Part shown: one piece after another, positions 25,847 through 34,155 of the stretch | Numbering within the stretch: the stretch's first letter is position 1 | Layout: every line of letters begins with the position of its first letter | Assembly (NCBI GenBank): GCA_025451845.1 | Contig: JANWJS010000028.1 | Coordinates: forward strand, 92,189 to 156,188 | DNA: 64,000 bases | Reading direction: 5' to 3' | From: Steroidobacteraceae bacterium | GTDB taxonomy: Bacteria > Pseudomonadota > Gammaproteobacteria > Steroidobacterales > Steroidobacteraceae | Position numbers and translations under genes: made by a program | The notes under the pieces: generated by a model | Told to the model about the DNA's origin: nothing | The model's database searches: none | What the model saw: only the letters and a program-made list of their open reading frames with translations

Positions 25847-27358
25847 TCACTGCCGGGCACGCAGCGGCAGTCCGAGCAGTGCCCGCCGCCGCAGCCAGAG
25901 ACTCGGACGGTATCGGTCCGACCCGGTGACCTCCTGCATCTGCCGCAGCATGTCATAAACCCGCTGCGGCCCGAGCCATTCACCCCACTCGAAGGGTCCG
26001 CGCGGGTAGTTCTGCGCGAGACGCATCGCGATATCGATGTCTTCCGGCGTACCGATTTCCATCTGCGCGACCTCGCATGCGAGATTGACGATCAGGGCGA
26101 GAATCCGTGGCGCCACGAAAGCGGGGGAATCCTTGATCACCGCCACCGCAAGACCCGTCCCGCGCAAGAAGGCCGCGAGCTTCCGTGCTGCCTCATCACC
26201 GCCCACGGGAGCCATCAGCGTCAGAAACCGCTTCTCCGCTCCCATGAAGTCCACCGCGACTACTCGCGACGGATCGAGCCGGAGCCTCGCCGCGCTGCTC
26301 GCCGCGTCCTCGCCCACGGGATTCACGAGAATGACTTCGGCCTGATCCGCGGCGACGAGCCGCACGCCATGCTCGGCCAGCAGCCCAAACTCCCGTGCCT
26401 GCGCGGGCACCCAGGCCGACACGGGAGGCGCCGCGGCGGGAGCCGCGCTCGGAATGTCAGCATCGGCGGGAGGGGAGGCAGCCTTCCCTTCGCCATAATC
26501 GTGAAATCCGCGTCCACTCTTGCGTCCGAGCTGGCCCGCCATGAAGAGCGACTCGTGCAGCACCGTGGTCTTGAGGCGCGGATCGTGTTGGAAACCCTCA
26601 TACACGATGCGCGTGGCCGGGAAGTTGATGTCGATGCCGGTGAGGTCCATCAGCTCGAAGGGACCCATGCGAAAGCCCGCCGCCTCGCGCATGATCCGGT
26701 CGATCGTCGCCACCGAAGCGACGCCCTCGTGCTGGATGTGCAACGCCTCGGTCAGGTAGGCGCGCCCGAGCAGATTCACGAGGAAACCCGGGACGTCCCG
26801 CACCCGTACCGCAGTCTTGCCCAGCCGCTGCGCGAGCTCGAGCGCCCGCTGCATGGTGCCTTCGGAGGTGTCGGCCGCGCGAATGACCTCCACGAGCCGC
26901 ATGAGCGGCACCGGATTGAAGAAATGCAGTCCACAGACACGCCCGCGCAAGCGACACACCCGCGCGATCGCGGCGACGGGGAGCGATGAGGTGTTGGTGG
27001 CGAGCACGGTGTCCGCCGGCACGATGTCCTCGAGCGCCGCGAACAGCCGCTGCTTGGGCTCGAGCTGCTCGACAATGGCTTCGATCACGATTTGCGCCGG
27101 CGCCAGCTCTTGCAGGCGCTCCGCCAGCGTGAGCCGCCGATCGGCGTCCGCGGCCGCAGCGGCCGTGACCTGCCCTTTCTCCGCCAGCCGGGCGATCCGC
27201 GCATGCACTTCGCCGCGCGCCTTGGCGAGCGCAGCACCGTTCGCATCGTGCAGAATGACGTTGAGGCCGGCAGTCAGGGCCGACTGTGCGATACCGGCAC
27301 CCATCGCGCCGGCGCCGACGACGCCTATGGTGTCGAGTGGCTGCGAGTGGTCTGACAT
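25847..27358 (-). CDS. 3-hydroxyacyl-CoA dehydrogenase (PaaH-like, two C-terminal repeats)
   Basis: A 503-residue NAD-dependent dehydrogenase. The Rossmann motif GVVGAGAMGAGIAQ is at about 12-25, the catalytic segment is HFFNPVPLMRLVEVI, and PGFLVNLLGRAYLTEAL and PFELMDLTGID mark the first C-terminal domain. A second C-terminal copy (DSPAFVAPRILALIVNLACEVAQ ... GPFEWGEWLG) gives the PaaH-type length. It oxidises 3-hydroxyacyl-CoA to 3-ketoacyl-CoA, as in phenylacetate or fatty acid catabolism. Its ATG follows directly on the enoyl-CoA hydratase stop, so the two steps are coupled. Confidence 0.9.
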   Translation of the reverse strand: MSDHSQPLDTIGVVGAGAMGAGIAQSALTAGLNVILHDANGAALAKARGEVHARIARLAEKGQVTAAAAADADRRLTLAERLQELAPAQIVIEAIVEQLEPKQRLFAALEDIVPADTVLATNTSSLPVAAIARVCRLRGRVCGLHFFNPVPLMRLVEVIRAADTSEGTMQRALELAQRLGKTAVRVRDVPGFLVNLLGRAYLTEALHIQHEGVASVATIDRIMREAAGFRMGPFELMDLTGIDINFPATRIVYEGFQHDPRLKTTVLHESLFMAGQLGRKSGRGFHDYGEGKAASPPADADIPSAAPAAAPPVSAWVPAQAREFGLLAEHGVRLVAADQAEVILVNPVGEDAASSAARLRLDPSRVVAVDFMGAEKRFLTLMAPVGGDEAARKLAAFLRGTGLAVAVIKDSPAFVAPRILALIVNLACEVAQMEIGTPEDIDIAMRLAQNYPRGPFEWGEWLGPQRVYDMLRQMQEVTGSDRYRPSLWLRRRALLGLPLRARQ

Positions 27359-28129
27359 CTAACGCCCCTTGAACTCCGGCTTGCGCTTCTCGAGGAAGGC
27401 CCGCATGCCTTCGGTGCGGTCTTCGGTGGCGAACAGCTTCTGAAAGCTCTCGCCTTCGAGGGCCAGAGCGGCCTCGAGCGCCAGGTCCGCGCCGACGAGC
27501 ACCGCCTCCTTGATGGCCGCCACGGCGAGAGGCGGCAGCGCCGCAATGCGGCGCGCGATCTCGAGAGCATGCGGGAGGACCTGGCCGTCAGGCACCACCT
27601 CCGACACGAGACCCAACCGCAAGGCATCGGCCGCACTCAACAACTCGCCCGTGAGAACCCAACGCATGGTGGCGAACTTGCCGGCGGCGCGCACGAAGCG
27701 CTGCGTGCCGCCCGCTCCCGGCATGATGCCCAGCTTGACTTCGGGTTGGCCGAATTTCGCGCCCTCCCCCGCGATGATGATGTCGCAGTGCAGCGCGAGC
27801 TCACAGCCGCCACCGAGGGCGAACCCGCTCACCGCGGCGATGATCGGGCGACGATAGCGCTCGATCGCCGCCCATGCGGCCCGCGCCTTCGCGAACGCCT
27901 CATCGGTGGGAGCGCGCGCGGCAAGCTCCGCCACATCGGCGCCCGCTGCGAATGCCTTTTCGTCACCGGTAACAACGACGCATCTAACAGCGTCATCCGA
28001 GGCCAGCTCGGTAAAGTGCGCAGCCAGGCTCTCGCGCACCGCCATGTCGAGCGCGTTCAGGCGCTCCGGCCGGTTGAGGCGCAGTAGCGCGATCCCCGCC
28101 GCCGGCCGCTCGAGCAGAACCACTGCCAT
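27359..28129 (-). CDS. enoyl-CoA hydratase/isomerase (PaaF-like)
   Basis: A 256-residue crotonase-fold protein. It shows LNRPERLNALD, the first oxyanion-hole segment KAFAAGADVAELA, the second GFALGGGCELALHCD, and the catalytic-type glutamates in GQPEVKLGIMPGAGGTQRFVR. It hydrates 2-enoyl-CoA to 3-hydroxyacyl-CoA, supplying the substrate for the dehydrogenase encoded directly downstream. It lies 9 bases after the EVE-domain gene in the same four-gene transcript. Confidence 0.9.
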   Translation of the reverse strand: MAVVLLERPAAGIALLRLNRPERLNALDMAVRESLAAHFTELASDDAVRCVVVTGDEKAFAAGADVAELAARAPTDEAFAKARAAWAAIERYRRPIIAAVSGFALGGGCELALHCDIIIAGEGAKFGQPEVKLGIMPGAGGTQRFVRAAGKFATMRWVLTGELLSAADALRLGLVSEVVPDGQVLPHALEIARRIAALPPLAVAAIKEAVLVGADLALEAALALEGESFQKLFATEDRTEGMRAFLEKRKPEFKGR

Positions 28130-28138
28130 GCCGCCTCG

Positions 28139-28525
28139 CTACTCGCCCGTCATATAGCGATACTGCGCTTCGCTGAGCGGGACGACGCTCAAGCGGCCCT
28201 GGCGCACGAGCGGCGAGTCCGCAAAGAGCTTGCTCGTTTTGATGGTTGCGAGCGGCACCGCTTTGGGCAACGGCTTGCCGGCTTTGAGTTTCACCTTGGG
28301 CTCCTTCGCATCCGAGCCTTGCAGCGAAACCACACTCGCCATGCCCACAGCGCACTTCACGTCCCCGGTCTCATAAATCACGAGCCTATCGCCCGGACTC
28401 ATGCCGCGCAGATTCTTGAGCGCCGTCGGATTCGAGACTCCATCCCAAACGGTCTCCTTGTCGCGCGCCAGATCGGCGAACGAATACTCCGAGGGCTCCG
28501 TCTTCAGCAGGTAATGACTCGTCAC
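28139..28525 (-). CDS. EVE domain-containing protein
   Basis: A 128-residue single-domain PUA-like protein: HYLLKTEPSEYSFADLARD, TVWDGVSNPTALKNLRGMSPGDRLVIYETGD, VVGMASVV-type strand, ending LSEAQYRYMTGE. EVE domains bind modified bases in nucleic acid. GTG at 28525 is chosen because the family starts a few residues before the first aromatic strand and GGAGG precedes it by 4 bases. The alternative ATG at 28543 overlaps the upstream stop as TGATG and would add six residues. It sits among catabolic genes, with no evident functional link. Confidence 0.85.
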   Translation of the reverse strand: MTSHYLLKTEPSEYSFADLARDKETVWDGVSNPTALKNLRGMSPGDRLVIYETGDVKCAVGMASVVSLQGSDAKEPKVKLKAGKPLPKAVPLATIKTSKLFADSPLVRQGRLSVVPLSEAQYRYMTGE

Positions 28526-28542
28526 GTTACCTCCACAGTGCA

Positions 28543-29256
28543 TCAGCCGGAACGTTTCAGGAACTCCACCATGCTTTTGGTGACCGCGGCAGGCTGCTCG
28601 AGCGTCGAAAAATGGCCCGAGTCCCGGATCACGCTCACGCGCGCGCCCGCGATGCCGCTTGCAATTTCCTCCGCCCGCTCCGGAGGTGTCAGCAGGTCGC
28701 TGTCGCCCACCATCACGAGCGTCGGGCAGCGGATGGCGCCCAATCCGGGCCGCGAGTCCGGCCGGCCCATGATCGCCGTTTGCTGGTTGATGAATCCTTC
28801 GGCGCCGACTTCCTGGACCATGGCGCGCCAGATGCGGCGCAGCGACTCGTCGCCCCAGCGGCGCGCGTGCACCAGTCTCGGGAAGAGCGTGTCCGCGACC
28901 TCTCCGAGCCGGCCGCTGCGCGCCAGCTCGATCTGTGAGCGCCGCCCCTCGCTCTGCTCCGGCGCATCGGGTCGCGCACTGGTGTCGAGCAGAACCAGGC
29001 TGGCGACCCGCTCCGGCGCCTGGCGCAGGATCTCGAAGCACACGTAGCCGCCCATCGAGAGACCCGCAAGGGCAAACTGCGACGGAGCGCCCGCGAGAAT
29101 GCGCCGCGCGATGGCACCCATGCTGTCGTCCCGCGTGTGCGTCGCCACGGTCACGGGACCCAACCGCCACAGCTCCGGAATCTGCTCCGCATAGAGGCGC
29201 GGCGAGGCCAGCAGGCCCGGAATCAGGATGGTGGGCATCAAGGGCGGTTCGGCCAT
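28543..29256 (-). CDS. alpha/beta hydrolase
   Basis: A 237-residue hydrolase. The nucleophile elbow is GLSMGG, the acid is probably in MVGDSDLLTPPE and the histidine in IRDSGHFSTLEQP, so a complete Ser-Asp-His triad is visible. The oxyanion region reads LIPGLLASPRLY, where most relatives have HG. It is the first gene of a minus-strand set with EVE, enoyl-CoA hydratase and 3-hydroxyacyl-CoA dehydrogenase, where a thioesterase or lactone-hydrolase role is possible. The specific substrate is unknown. Confidence 0.85.
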   Translation of the reverse strand: MAEPPLMPTILIPGLLASPRLYAEQIPELWRLGPVTVATHTRDDSMGAIARRILAGAPSQFALAGLSMGGYVCFEILRQAPERVASLVLLDTSARPDAPEQSEGRRSQIELARSGRLGEVADTLFPRLVHARRWGDESLRRIWRAMVQEVGAEGFINQQTAIMGRPDSRPGLGAIRCPTLVMVGDSDLLTPPERAEEIASGIAGARVSVIRDSGHFSTLEQPAAVTKSMVEFLKRSG

Positions 29257-29385
29257 GATCTTTCTTTGAGCTGACGAAGGCGCATTCTACCCGCGACTGA
29301 CCGCCAGCGGGCCGGGCCGGGTAGCCCCCCGCGACGGGTCGATGGCAGGTTAAGATGACGCCAGATGATGACGCGGAGGGCTCCA

Positions 29386-30597
29386 ATGGGATCGGATCGG
29401 CTGGCTGCTTTTTGCCTGAGCTTCCTCGCCCTCGGAATCTCGTCCCTGGCCGCCGCGCAGACTGCGCCGCCGTCGTCCGCAAGCAGCGGCGCGGGACTCC
29501 CCGCGCCCACCGCTTTCCCGCGTTCCGGGACCTTCCCCACGACGGAATCCGTGACTCTGCTCGACTCCAACCCTGCGGTGAGCATTCACTACACGCTCGA
29601 CGGCAGCGTGCCCACAGCAGCCAGTCCGGTCGTCGATCGGTGGCGGCTCCTCTTCATTGCCGGCCTCTACGATGGCAACCGCGGGCTGAAGACCCACTAC
29701 ACCATTCGCGCAATCGCCATGGAGAAGGGGCACCCGCCGAGCGCGGTCAGCCGCTTCGACTACCTGATCGACCGCCGCGACCGCACCGCCTACGTCTCGC
29801 AGGAGATCCTGCCCGGCGTGCGCATGATCCGCGACTCCGATAACGACAAGATGTTCCTGCTCCAAGGCACGAAGAAATTCGCACTCATCGATTCCGGCAT
29901 GGGGCGGGGCGATCTCGCGGCGTATGTCGCAAAATTAAGCGCCGGACGCCCGCTCCTGGTGATCTTCACGCACAACCATGGCGATCACATCGGCCAGGCC
30001 GATCAGTTCGCGCGCAGGAGCATGGAGTACATCGGCGCCGAGGACCGGGATGGGCTGGCTCGGCTTCTGCGGACCCGGGACATCTCCCCGACAGTGATCG
30101 CAAAGCACGTCGTGTCGGTGCACGGCGGCGATCGCATCGACATAGGCGACCGCGCGCTCGCGATCTATGCGGTTCCGGGCCATACCCCGGGCTCGATCGT
30201 GATCTTCGATCCGAAAACCGCGGTGCTCTTCTCGGGAGATGCCTTCGGCAGCAACTCCCCGACCATCCCCGACGCCGCCTGGATGCAGTTCGATCCGAAT
30301 CCGCTCGATGGATACCTGAGGGAGATCAAGCGCGTCCAGGCACAGCTCGGCGACCGGATGAAATACATCCTTACCGGCCACAACGATCACCCCCTGATCG
30401 GCCAGGCTTACCTCAATAACCTCGAGCGCGCCGTGCAGCTTCTCCTAGACCGCGGCGATGCGGCCCTCGTGCCCTCCTACCGCCCGCCCGGCCTCTTCCA
30501 GGTCATCATTGGCGACAGGATGCACGACCCCAACTGGGTCGCGGTCAACGTCCACCGCGAGCACTACCTCAGTGCGCCGCCAACTGTTCCGCGATGA
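29386..30597 (+). CDS. exported metallo-beta-lactamase-fold hydrolase with N-terminal chitobiase-like domain
   Basis: A 403-residue protein. A signal peptide (MGSDRLAAFCLSFLALGISSLAAAQ) is followed by a beta-sandwich stretch with IHYTLDGSVPTAASPVVD, typical of chitobiase/fn3-like modules, and then a metallo-beta-lactamase domain with THNHGDHIGQ, the downstream GHTPGSIVI, the bridging aspartate in FSGDAFGSN and TGHNDHP. The metal site looks complete, so it is probably an active periplasmic hydrolase of unknown substrate. ATG at 29386 is chosen since GGAGGG lies 5 bases upstream. Its 3' end overlaps the convergent neighbour by 29 bases. Confidence 0.8.
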   Translation: MGSDRLAAFCLSFLALGISSLAAAQTAPPSSASSGAGLPAPTAFPRSGTFPTTESVTLLDSNPAVSIHYTLDGSVPTAASPVVDRWRLLFIAGLYDGNRGLKTHYTIRAIAMEKGHPPSAVSRFDYLIDRRDRTAYVSQEILPGVRMIRDSDNDKMFLLQGTKKFALIDSGMGRGDLAAYVAKLSAGRPLLVIFTHNHGDHIGQADQFARRSMEYIGAEDRDGLARLLRTRDISPTVIAKHVVSVHGGDRIDIGDRALAIYAVPGHTPGSIVIFDPKTAVLFSGDAFGSNSPTIPDAAWMQFDPNPLDGYLREIKRVQAQLGDRMKYILTGHNDHPLIGQAYLNNLERAVQLLLDRGDAALVPSYRPPGLFQVIIGDRMHDPNWVAVNVHREHYLSAPPTVPR

Positions 30598-31387
30598 CGG
30601 CCTGTTTCTCCGCCCGCATGTGCTCGTGATCCTTCGCATCGCTCCACGACTTCCAGGCGGGGTCGGCGCTCAGCTCCCTGCGAGTCTGCTCGATCACTGA
30701 TTCGCGGTTCGACAAGGCGTTGAAGTCCTTGTATTCGAGCACCAACAGGGACTGCACGGGCTCGTCGGGATAGAAGCGATTCACGTAGATCCCGTAGCTT
30801 GAAATGTTGCCGTGTCTCATCCAGCCCTCCGTCTCCGGCACGATGTAGCCCTGGGCATATTGCAGATAGCGCTCGAGAGGCGTCGGTGAGAACACATACG
30901 GTATGACGAGGAACACCGCGGAGTTGCCACCACTTTGCAGGGAGTGAGAGCGCTGAACGACATCCATCAAGTACTCCGAGATGGGCGCGAAGAGGTGCAG
31001 CTCGCGCGCCGTCAGCCCGCCGGGCGAAGTGCGCTCGATGTTCCTCCATCCCTCAATGCCAGCGAAATCCCGGAAAGTCAGTACCGCGAGGAGGTCCCAC
31101 GCCTTGGCGTCCACGAAGGAGTTGCACAGCAGCTGATATCCGGCAATCGTTCCGTCGCGCCGCCACCCCTCCAGCCGCGGCACCAGGTCTTGCAGGACTT
31201 CCGATCGCAGCAGAGGCCGGTTGCCAATGCTGCTGCGGTACGCGATGACGACAGCGCTGCGCGGCTGCGGCGCAGCGAATGTCCGGGCCGGCACAGCGGC
31301 CAGCGTCGGCATTGCATGCCACATACCGAGAATCACCCCCGCGCAAGCAAGCATGCGGCCCGCGCCCGCCGCCCATTTCTCTAGCAC
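30569..31387 (-). CDS. exported protein with an internal duplication (ABM-like barrel repeats)
   Basis: A 272-residue protein with a signal peptide or anchor (MLACAGVILGMWHAMPTLAA). Two repeats are visible: VIAYRSSIGNRPLL..VPRLEGWRRDGTIAGYQLLCNSFV...LLAVLTFRDFAGIEGW (about 47-115) and FLVIPYVFSPTPLE..VPETEGWMRHGNISSYGIYVNRFY...SLLVLEYKDFNALSNR (about 158-228). The strand-helix layout suggests a fused dimeric alpha/beta barrel. I do not recognise a named family; function unknown. The final 29 bases overlap the end of the convergent hydrolase gene. Confidence 0.7.
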   Translation of the reverse strand: MLEKWAAGAGRMLACAGVILGMWHAMPTLAAVPARTFAAPQPRSAVVIAYRSSIGNRPLLRSEVLQDLVPRLEGWRRDGTIAGYQLLCNSFVDAKAWDLLAVLTFRDFAGIEGWRNIERTSPGGLTARELHLFAPISEYLMDVVQRSHSLQSGGNSAVFLVIPYVFSPTPLERYLQYAQGYIVPETEGWMRHGNISSYGIYVNRFYPDEPVQSLLVLEYKDFNALSNRESVIEQTRRELSADPAWKSWSDAKDHEHMRAEKQAVIAEQLAAH

Positions 31388-31526
31388 CGCACCACCTCGA
31401 GCTGCCTTGCTGACTGAGAGCGGAACATTCTACCCGACGCATCGGCGCCGTCCTTGACGCGGCAGGGCCGCCCGCTCTACCGTAATCTGGCCACAGCGCG
31501 CCGAGCACCTGCCCCGGAGGCTTCGA

Positions 31527-31994
31527 ATGTCGAGCCGCCCCCCGTTACCGCCCTTCACTGCCGAGACGGCCGCACAAAAGGCGCGCGGCGCCGAGGACGC
31601 CTGGAATACTCGCGAGCCCGAGCGCGTCGCCCTCGCCTACACGGAGGACAGCCGCTGGCGCAACCGCGCGGAATTCATCAACGGCCGCGCCGAGATCGTC
31701 GCTTTCCTGCAGCGCAAGTGGGCGCGCGAGCTCGACTATCGGCTGATCAAGGAGGTCTGGGCCTTCACCTCCCATCGCATCGCGGTCCGCTTCGCGTACG
31801 AGTGGCACGACGACAGCGGCTCGTGGTTTCGCTCGTTCGGCAATGAGAACTGGGAGTTCGACGAGCGCGGGCTCATGCGCAAGCGTCACGCGAGCATCAA
31901 CGACATGCCGATTACCGAGGCACAGCGCAAGTACCGCTGGCCGCTCGGCCGGCGCCCGGATGACCATCCCGGCTTGAGCGATCTCGGCCTCTGA
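31527..31994 (+). CDS. DUF1348 family protein (NTF2/SnoaL-like)
   Basis: A 155-residue protein. The stretch [59 protein letters not shown], followed by [33 protein letters not shown], is the DUF1348 signature, a single-domain cone-shaped NTF2-like fold. Function unknown; members are often annotated as nuclear transport factor 2 family. GGAGG lies 6 bases before the ATG. Confidence 0.85.
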   Translation: MSSRPPLPPFTAETAAQKARGAEDAWNTREPERVALAYTEDSRWRNRAEFINGRAEIVAFLQRKWARELDYRLIKEVWAFTSHRIAVRFAYEWHDDSGSWFRSFGNENWEFDERGLMRKRHASINDMPITEAQRKYRWPLGRRPDDHPGLSDLGL

Positions 31995-32019
31995 ATACGA
32001 TCGCGTCAGCCCCGGCTGA

Positions 32020-32598
32020 TCAGTGGCCGCCCTGAACCAGGAGACCGGCGTCACTCAGCGCCACCGCGAGGCCCGCCTCGATTTCGGTCGCCTGCGCTCG
32101 GGCGATGCGCTGCAGGTGCAATGTCGGGCCGGCCAGAACTTCGAGGCCACGCTTGAGCACGCTGCCGGATGCGCGGATGCCCGCCTTGTGCTGATCGAAT
32201 CGCTGCGCGGGCGTGTACTGGCTCATGCCCACATACACGCCGTAGGGACCGCCCTTCCGCTCACGATAGTCGAGCAGTACGAGATACAGATTCGACCGTC
32301 CCTTGCGCGCCGCACCGAAACCGGCGGCGATCTCGTAGACGATCGGCAGCCACTCGACGTAGGTCATCGGCAGCCATTCGGGGATCGAGCTCGCGGCGCT
32401 CTTCCAGAGCCGATCGAGAGCCCCGTCGATGTCGACGCCGAGCTCCACACGCATCCAGAGCTCGTGGATGCAGTGCGCCCCCGCCAACCCGTCGCCCTTC
32501 GCCATCGCGGCCTCGAGGCGCTGGCGAAGATCGCGGCCCGCCAGAGCACGGAGAGGGCGGCCAGCGGGCGGTGCCTGCGTCCAGTCGGACCGAGTCAA
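32020..32598 (-). CDS. GIY-YIG-like domain protein (possible)
   Basis: A 192-residue protein. The C-terminal half reads NLYLVLLDYRERKGGPYGVYVGMSQYTPAQRFDQHKAGIRAS, resembling a GIY-YIG nuclease core with a GIY-like strand, the YVG element, an arginine and histidine on the following helix, and a candidate catalytic glutamate in ATEIEAGLA. The N-terminal half is helical and unassigned. Whether it cuts DNA is doubtful. The start overlaps the upstream LysE gene stop by four bases (ATGA), so the two are coupled. Confidence 0.6.
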   Translation of the reverse strand: MTRSDWTQAPPAGRPLRALAGRDLRQRLEAAMAKGDGLAGAHCIHELWMRVELGVDIDGALDRLWKSAASSIPEWLPMTYVEWLPIVYEIAAGFGAARKGRSNLYLVLLDYRERKGGPYGVYVGMSQYTPAQRFDQHKAGIRASGSVLKRGLEVLAGPTLHLQRIARAQATEIEAGLAVALSDAGLLVQGGH

Positions 32599-33233
32599 CT
32601 ACCCCGCCGGACCGCGAGCAGACCACAGCCGACCCCGATCAACAGCCCCCCGGAAATGCGCCCCTGCAAGCGGCGCCTGCCGGGAGTCACGAACCAACCC
32701 CGGGCGCGCGAGGCCAGCAGCGCGTAACCGCTGTCCGAGATCAAGGCCATCACGATCATCGTCGCGCTCATCAGGAGAAGCTGCGGCCCGGCCGGCAGGT
32801 GCGGATCCAGGAACTGCGGCAGAAAGGCAATGTAGAAGAGGATCGCCTTGGGGTTGGTGATCGCGATCAGAAATCCCTGCAGAACAATTGTGCGGCTGGG
32901 ACTTGGCGCCCTCGGCATGTTCGCCGCTTCCTCTGTCGTCTCTTGCGTCCCGGGACCCCGCCAGGCCTTGATTCCCAGCCAAATCAGATAAGCCGCGCCG
33001 ACCCAGCGTACGATCTCGAAGACCTCGCTCAGCCATGCGAAGAAAGTGACGAGCCCGACCGCTGTAGCGCCAAGCAGGATGGCATTGCCGAGGCTCGCTC
33101 CCGCCACCGTCGCGAAGCCTACCCGCCTGCCGTGGCGCAACGAATTGGCGACTACGAGCGTAACGATCGGTCCCGGTAGCACGACGAGGAGTGCCACTGC
33201 CAGGCAGAAGGCGGCGAAAAGATGAGGGTTCAT
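32595..33233 (-). CDS. LysE/RhtB family amino-acid exporter
   Basis: A 212-residue inner-membrane protein with six hydrophobic segments. It has LPGPIVTLVVANSLRHGRRVGFATVAGASLGNAILL, typical of the LysE/RhtB superfamily, and the central GFLIAITNPKAILFYIAFLPQF motif. It exports amino acids or small derivatives. The start MNPHLFAAF at 33233 fits the family. It is the first gene of a two-gene transcript with the GIY-YIG-like protein. Confidence 0.85.
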   Translation of the reverse strand: MNPHLFAAFCLAVALLVVLPGPIVTLVVANSLRHGRRVGFATVAGASLGNAILLGATAVGLVTFFAWLSEVFEIVRWVGAAYLIWLGIKAWRGPGTQETTEEAANMPRAPSPSRTIVLQGFLIAITNPKAILFYIAFLPQFLDPHLPAGPQLLLMSATMIVMALISDSGYALLASRARGWFVTPGRRRLQGRISGGLLIGVGCGLLAVRRGS

Positions 33234-33317
33234 ACAGAAGCGGCTCACCGTCGTGGGTGCGGTTGACCTCCAGCATGCTCCACGCTGGCGCCCGCTGCAA
33301 CGGCGCCATGCCTTCGG

Positions 33318-33983
33318 TCACAAAGGTACTCTCGCCCGCTGATAGTCCATCAGGGACGTGGGGATCCCAATACCCGCCGTGAGGCGCGGATCGGCAATGG
33401 GAGCCTGTGCCTCCAATCGGACCGGCAGCACGCCAGCCCAATAGGGAAGATCGTAATCGCCCTCATCGTCGAGTGGCGGCCCCGTACGCACCTTGGCGGA
33501 GGCCTCCTCGATGGATACGCAGAGTACCGAGGTTGCCTTCAGCTCTTGAGTGCTCGCTTCTCGAGTCTGCGCGCTTCGTCCCGCCAGGACGTGATCCACC
33601 AGTGCGCTGAAGGCGCGGCGCTTCTCCGCCTCGTCCTTCACTTCTCTGGCGCCGCCCAGAATCACCACGGAGCGGTAGTTCATCGAATGGTGAAACGCGG
33701 ACCGCGCGAGCACGAGACCGTCGATGAGAGTAACGGTGACACAGATCGGCGCGGCACGCCGCAGCGTCCTCAGCATGCGGCCGCCGACAGAGCCGTGGAT
33801 ATACAGGCGATCGTCAATGCGCGCATGCGTGGTCGGCAGTACAAACGGCTGGCCATCGACCGCGAATCCGACGTGACAGATAAGTGCCTCGTCCAAGATG
33901 GCGTTGACGATCGATCGGTCATACGCGCCGCGATCAGGACGGCGGATAAGCGTCGTGCGCTGCGTCGGAGCGATCGTATTCAC
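33318..33983 (-). CDS. pyridoxamine 5'-phosphate oxidase family (split-barrel flavin/heme) protein
   Basis: A 221-residue protein. The split-barrel signature is visible in AILDEALICHVGFAVDGQPFVLPTTHARIDDRLYIHGSVGGRMLRTL, then VTVTLIDGLVLARSAFHHSMNYRSVVILGGAREV. This subgroup of FMN-binding-like proteins is often annotated as a nitroimidazole-resistance or pyridoxamine-oxidase-related protein. Cofactor and substrate are unknown. The GTG at 33983 is preferred because GAGGAAGAG lies just upstream; the track's longer start adds non-conserved residues. Confidence 0.8.
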   Translation of the reverse strand: MNTIAPTQRTTLIRRPDRGAYDRSIVNAILDEALICHVGFAVDGQPFVLPTTHARIDDRLYIHGSVGGRMLRTLRRAAPICVTVTLIDGLVLARSAFHHSMNYRSVVILGGAREVKDEAEKRRAFSALVDHVLAGRSAQTREASTQELKATSVLCVSIEEASAKVRTGPPLDDEGDYDLPYWAGVLPVRLEAQAPIADPRLTAGIGIPTSLMDYQRARVPL

Positions 33984-34155
33984 GGCTCTTCCTCGATGGG
34001 GCGTGGATGTAAGCCTGCACCCAGCTTGGCCCATCGAAAAGATCCAGTTTCGCGAAAACGACCAGGCCAGTTTACGGGCCGGCGGGGATTCGTTCCCGGG
34101 CGCGCACCGGAATCACAAATCGATGCATTCGTACTTTCTCGCTGCCCGTCCGGTG

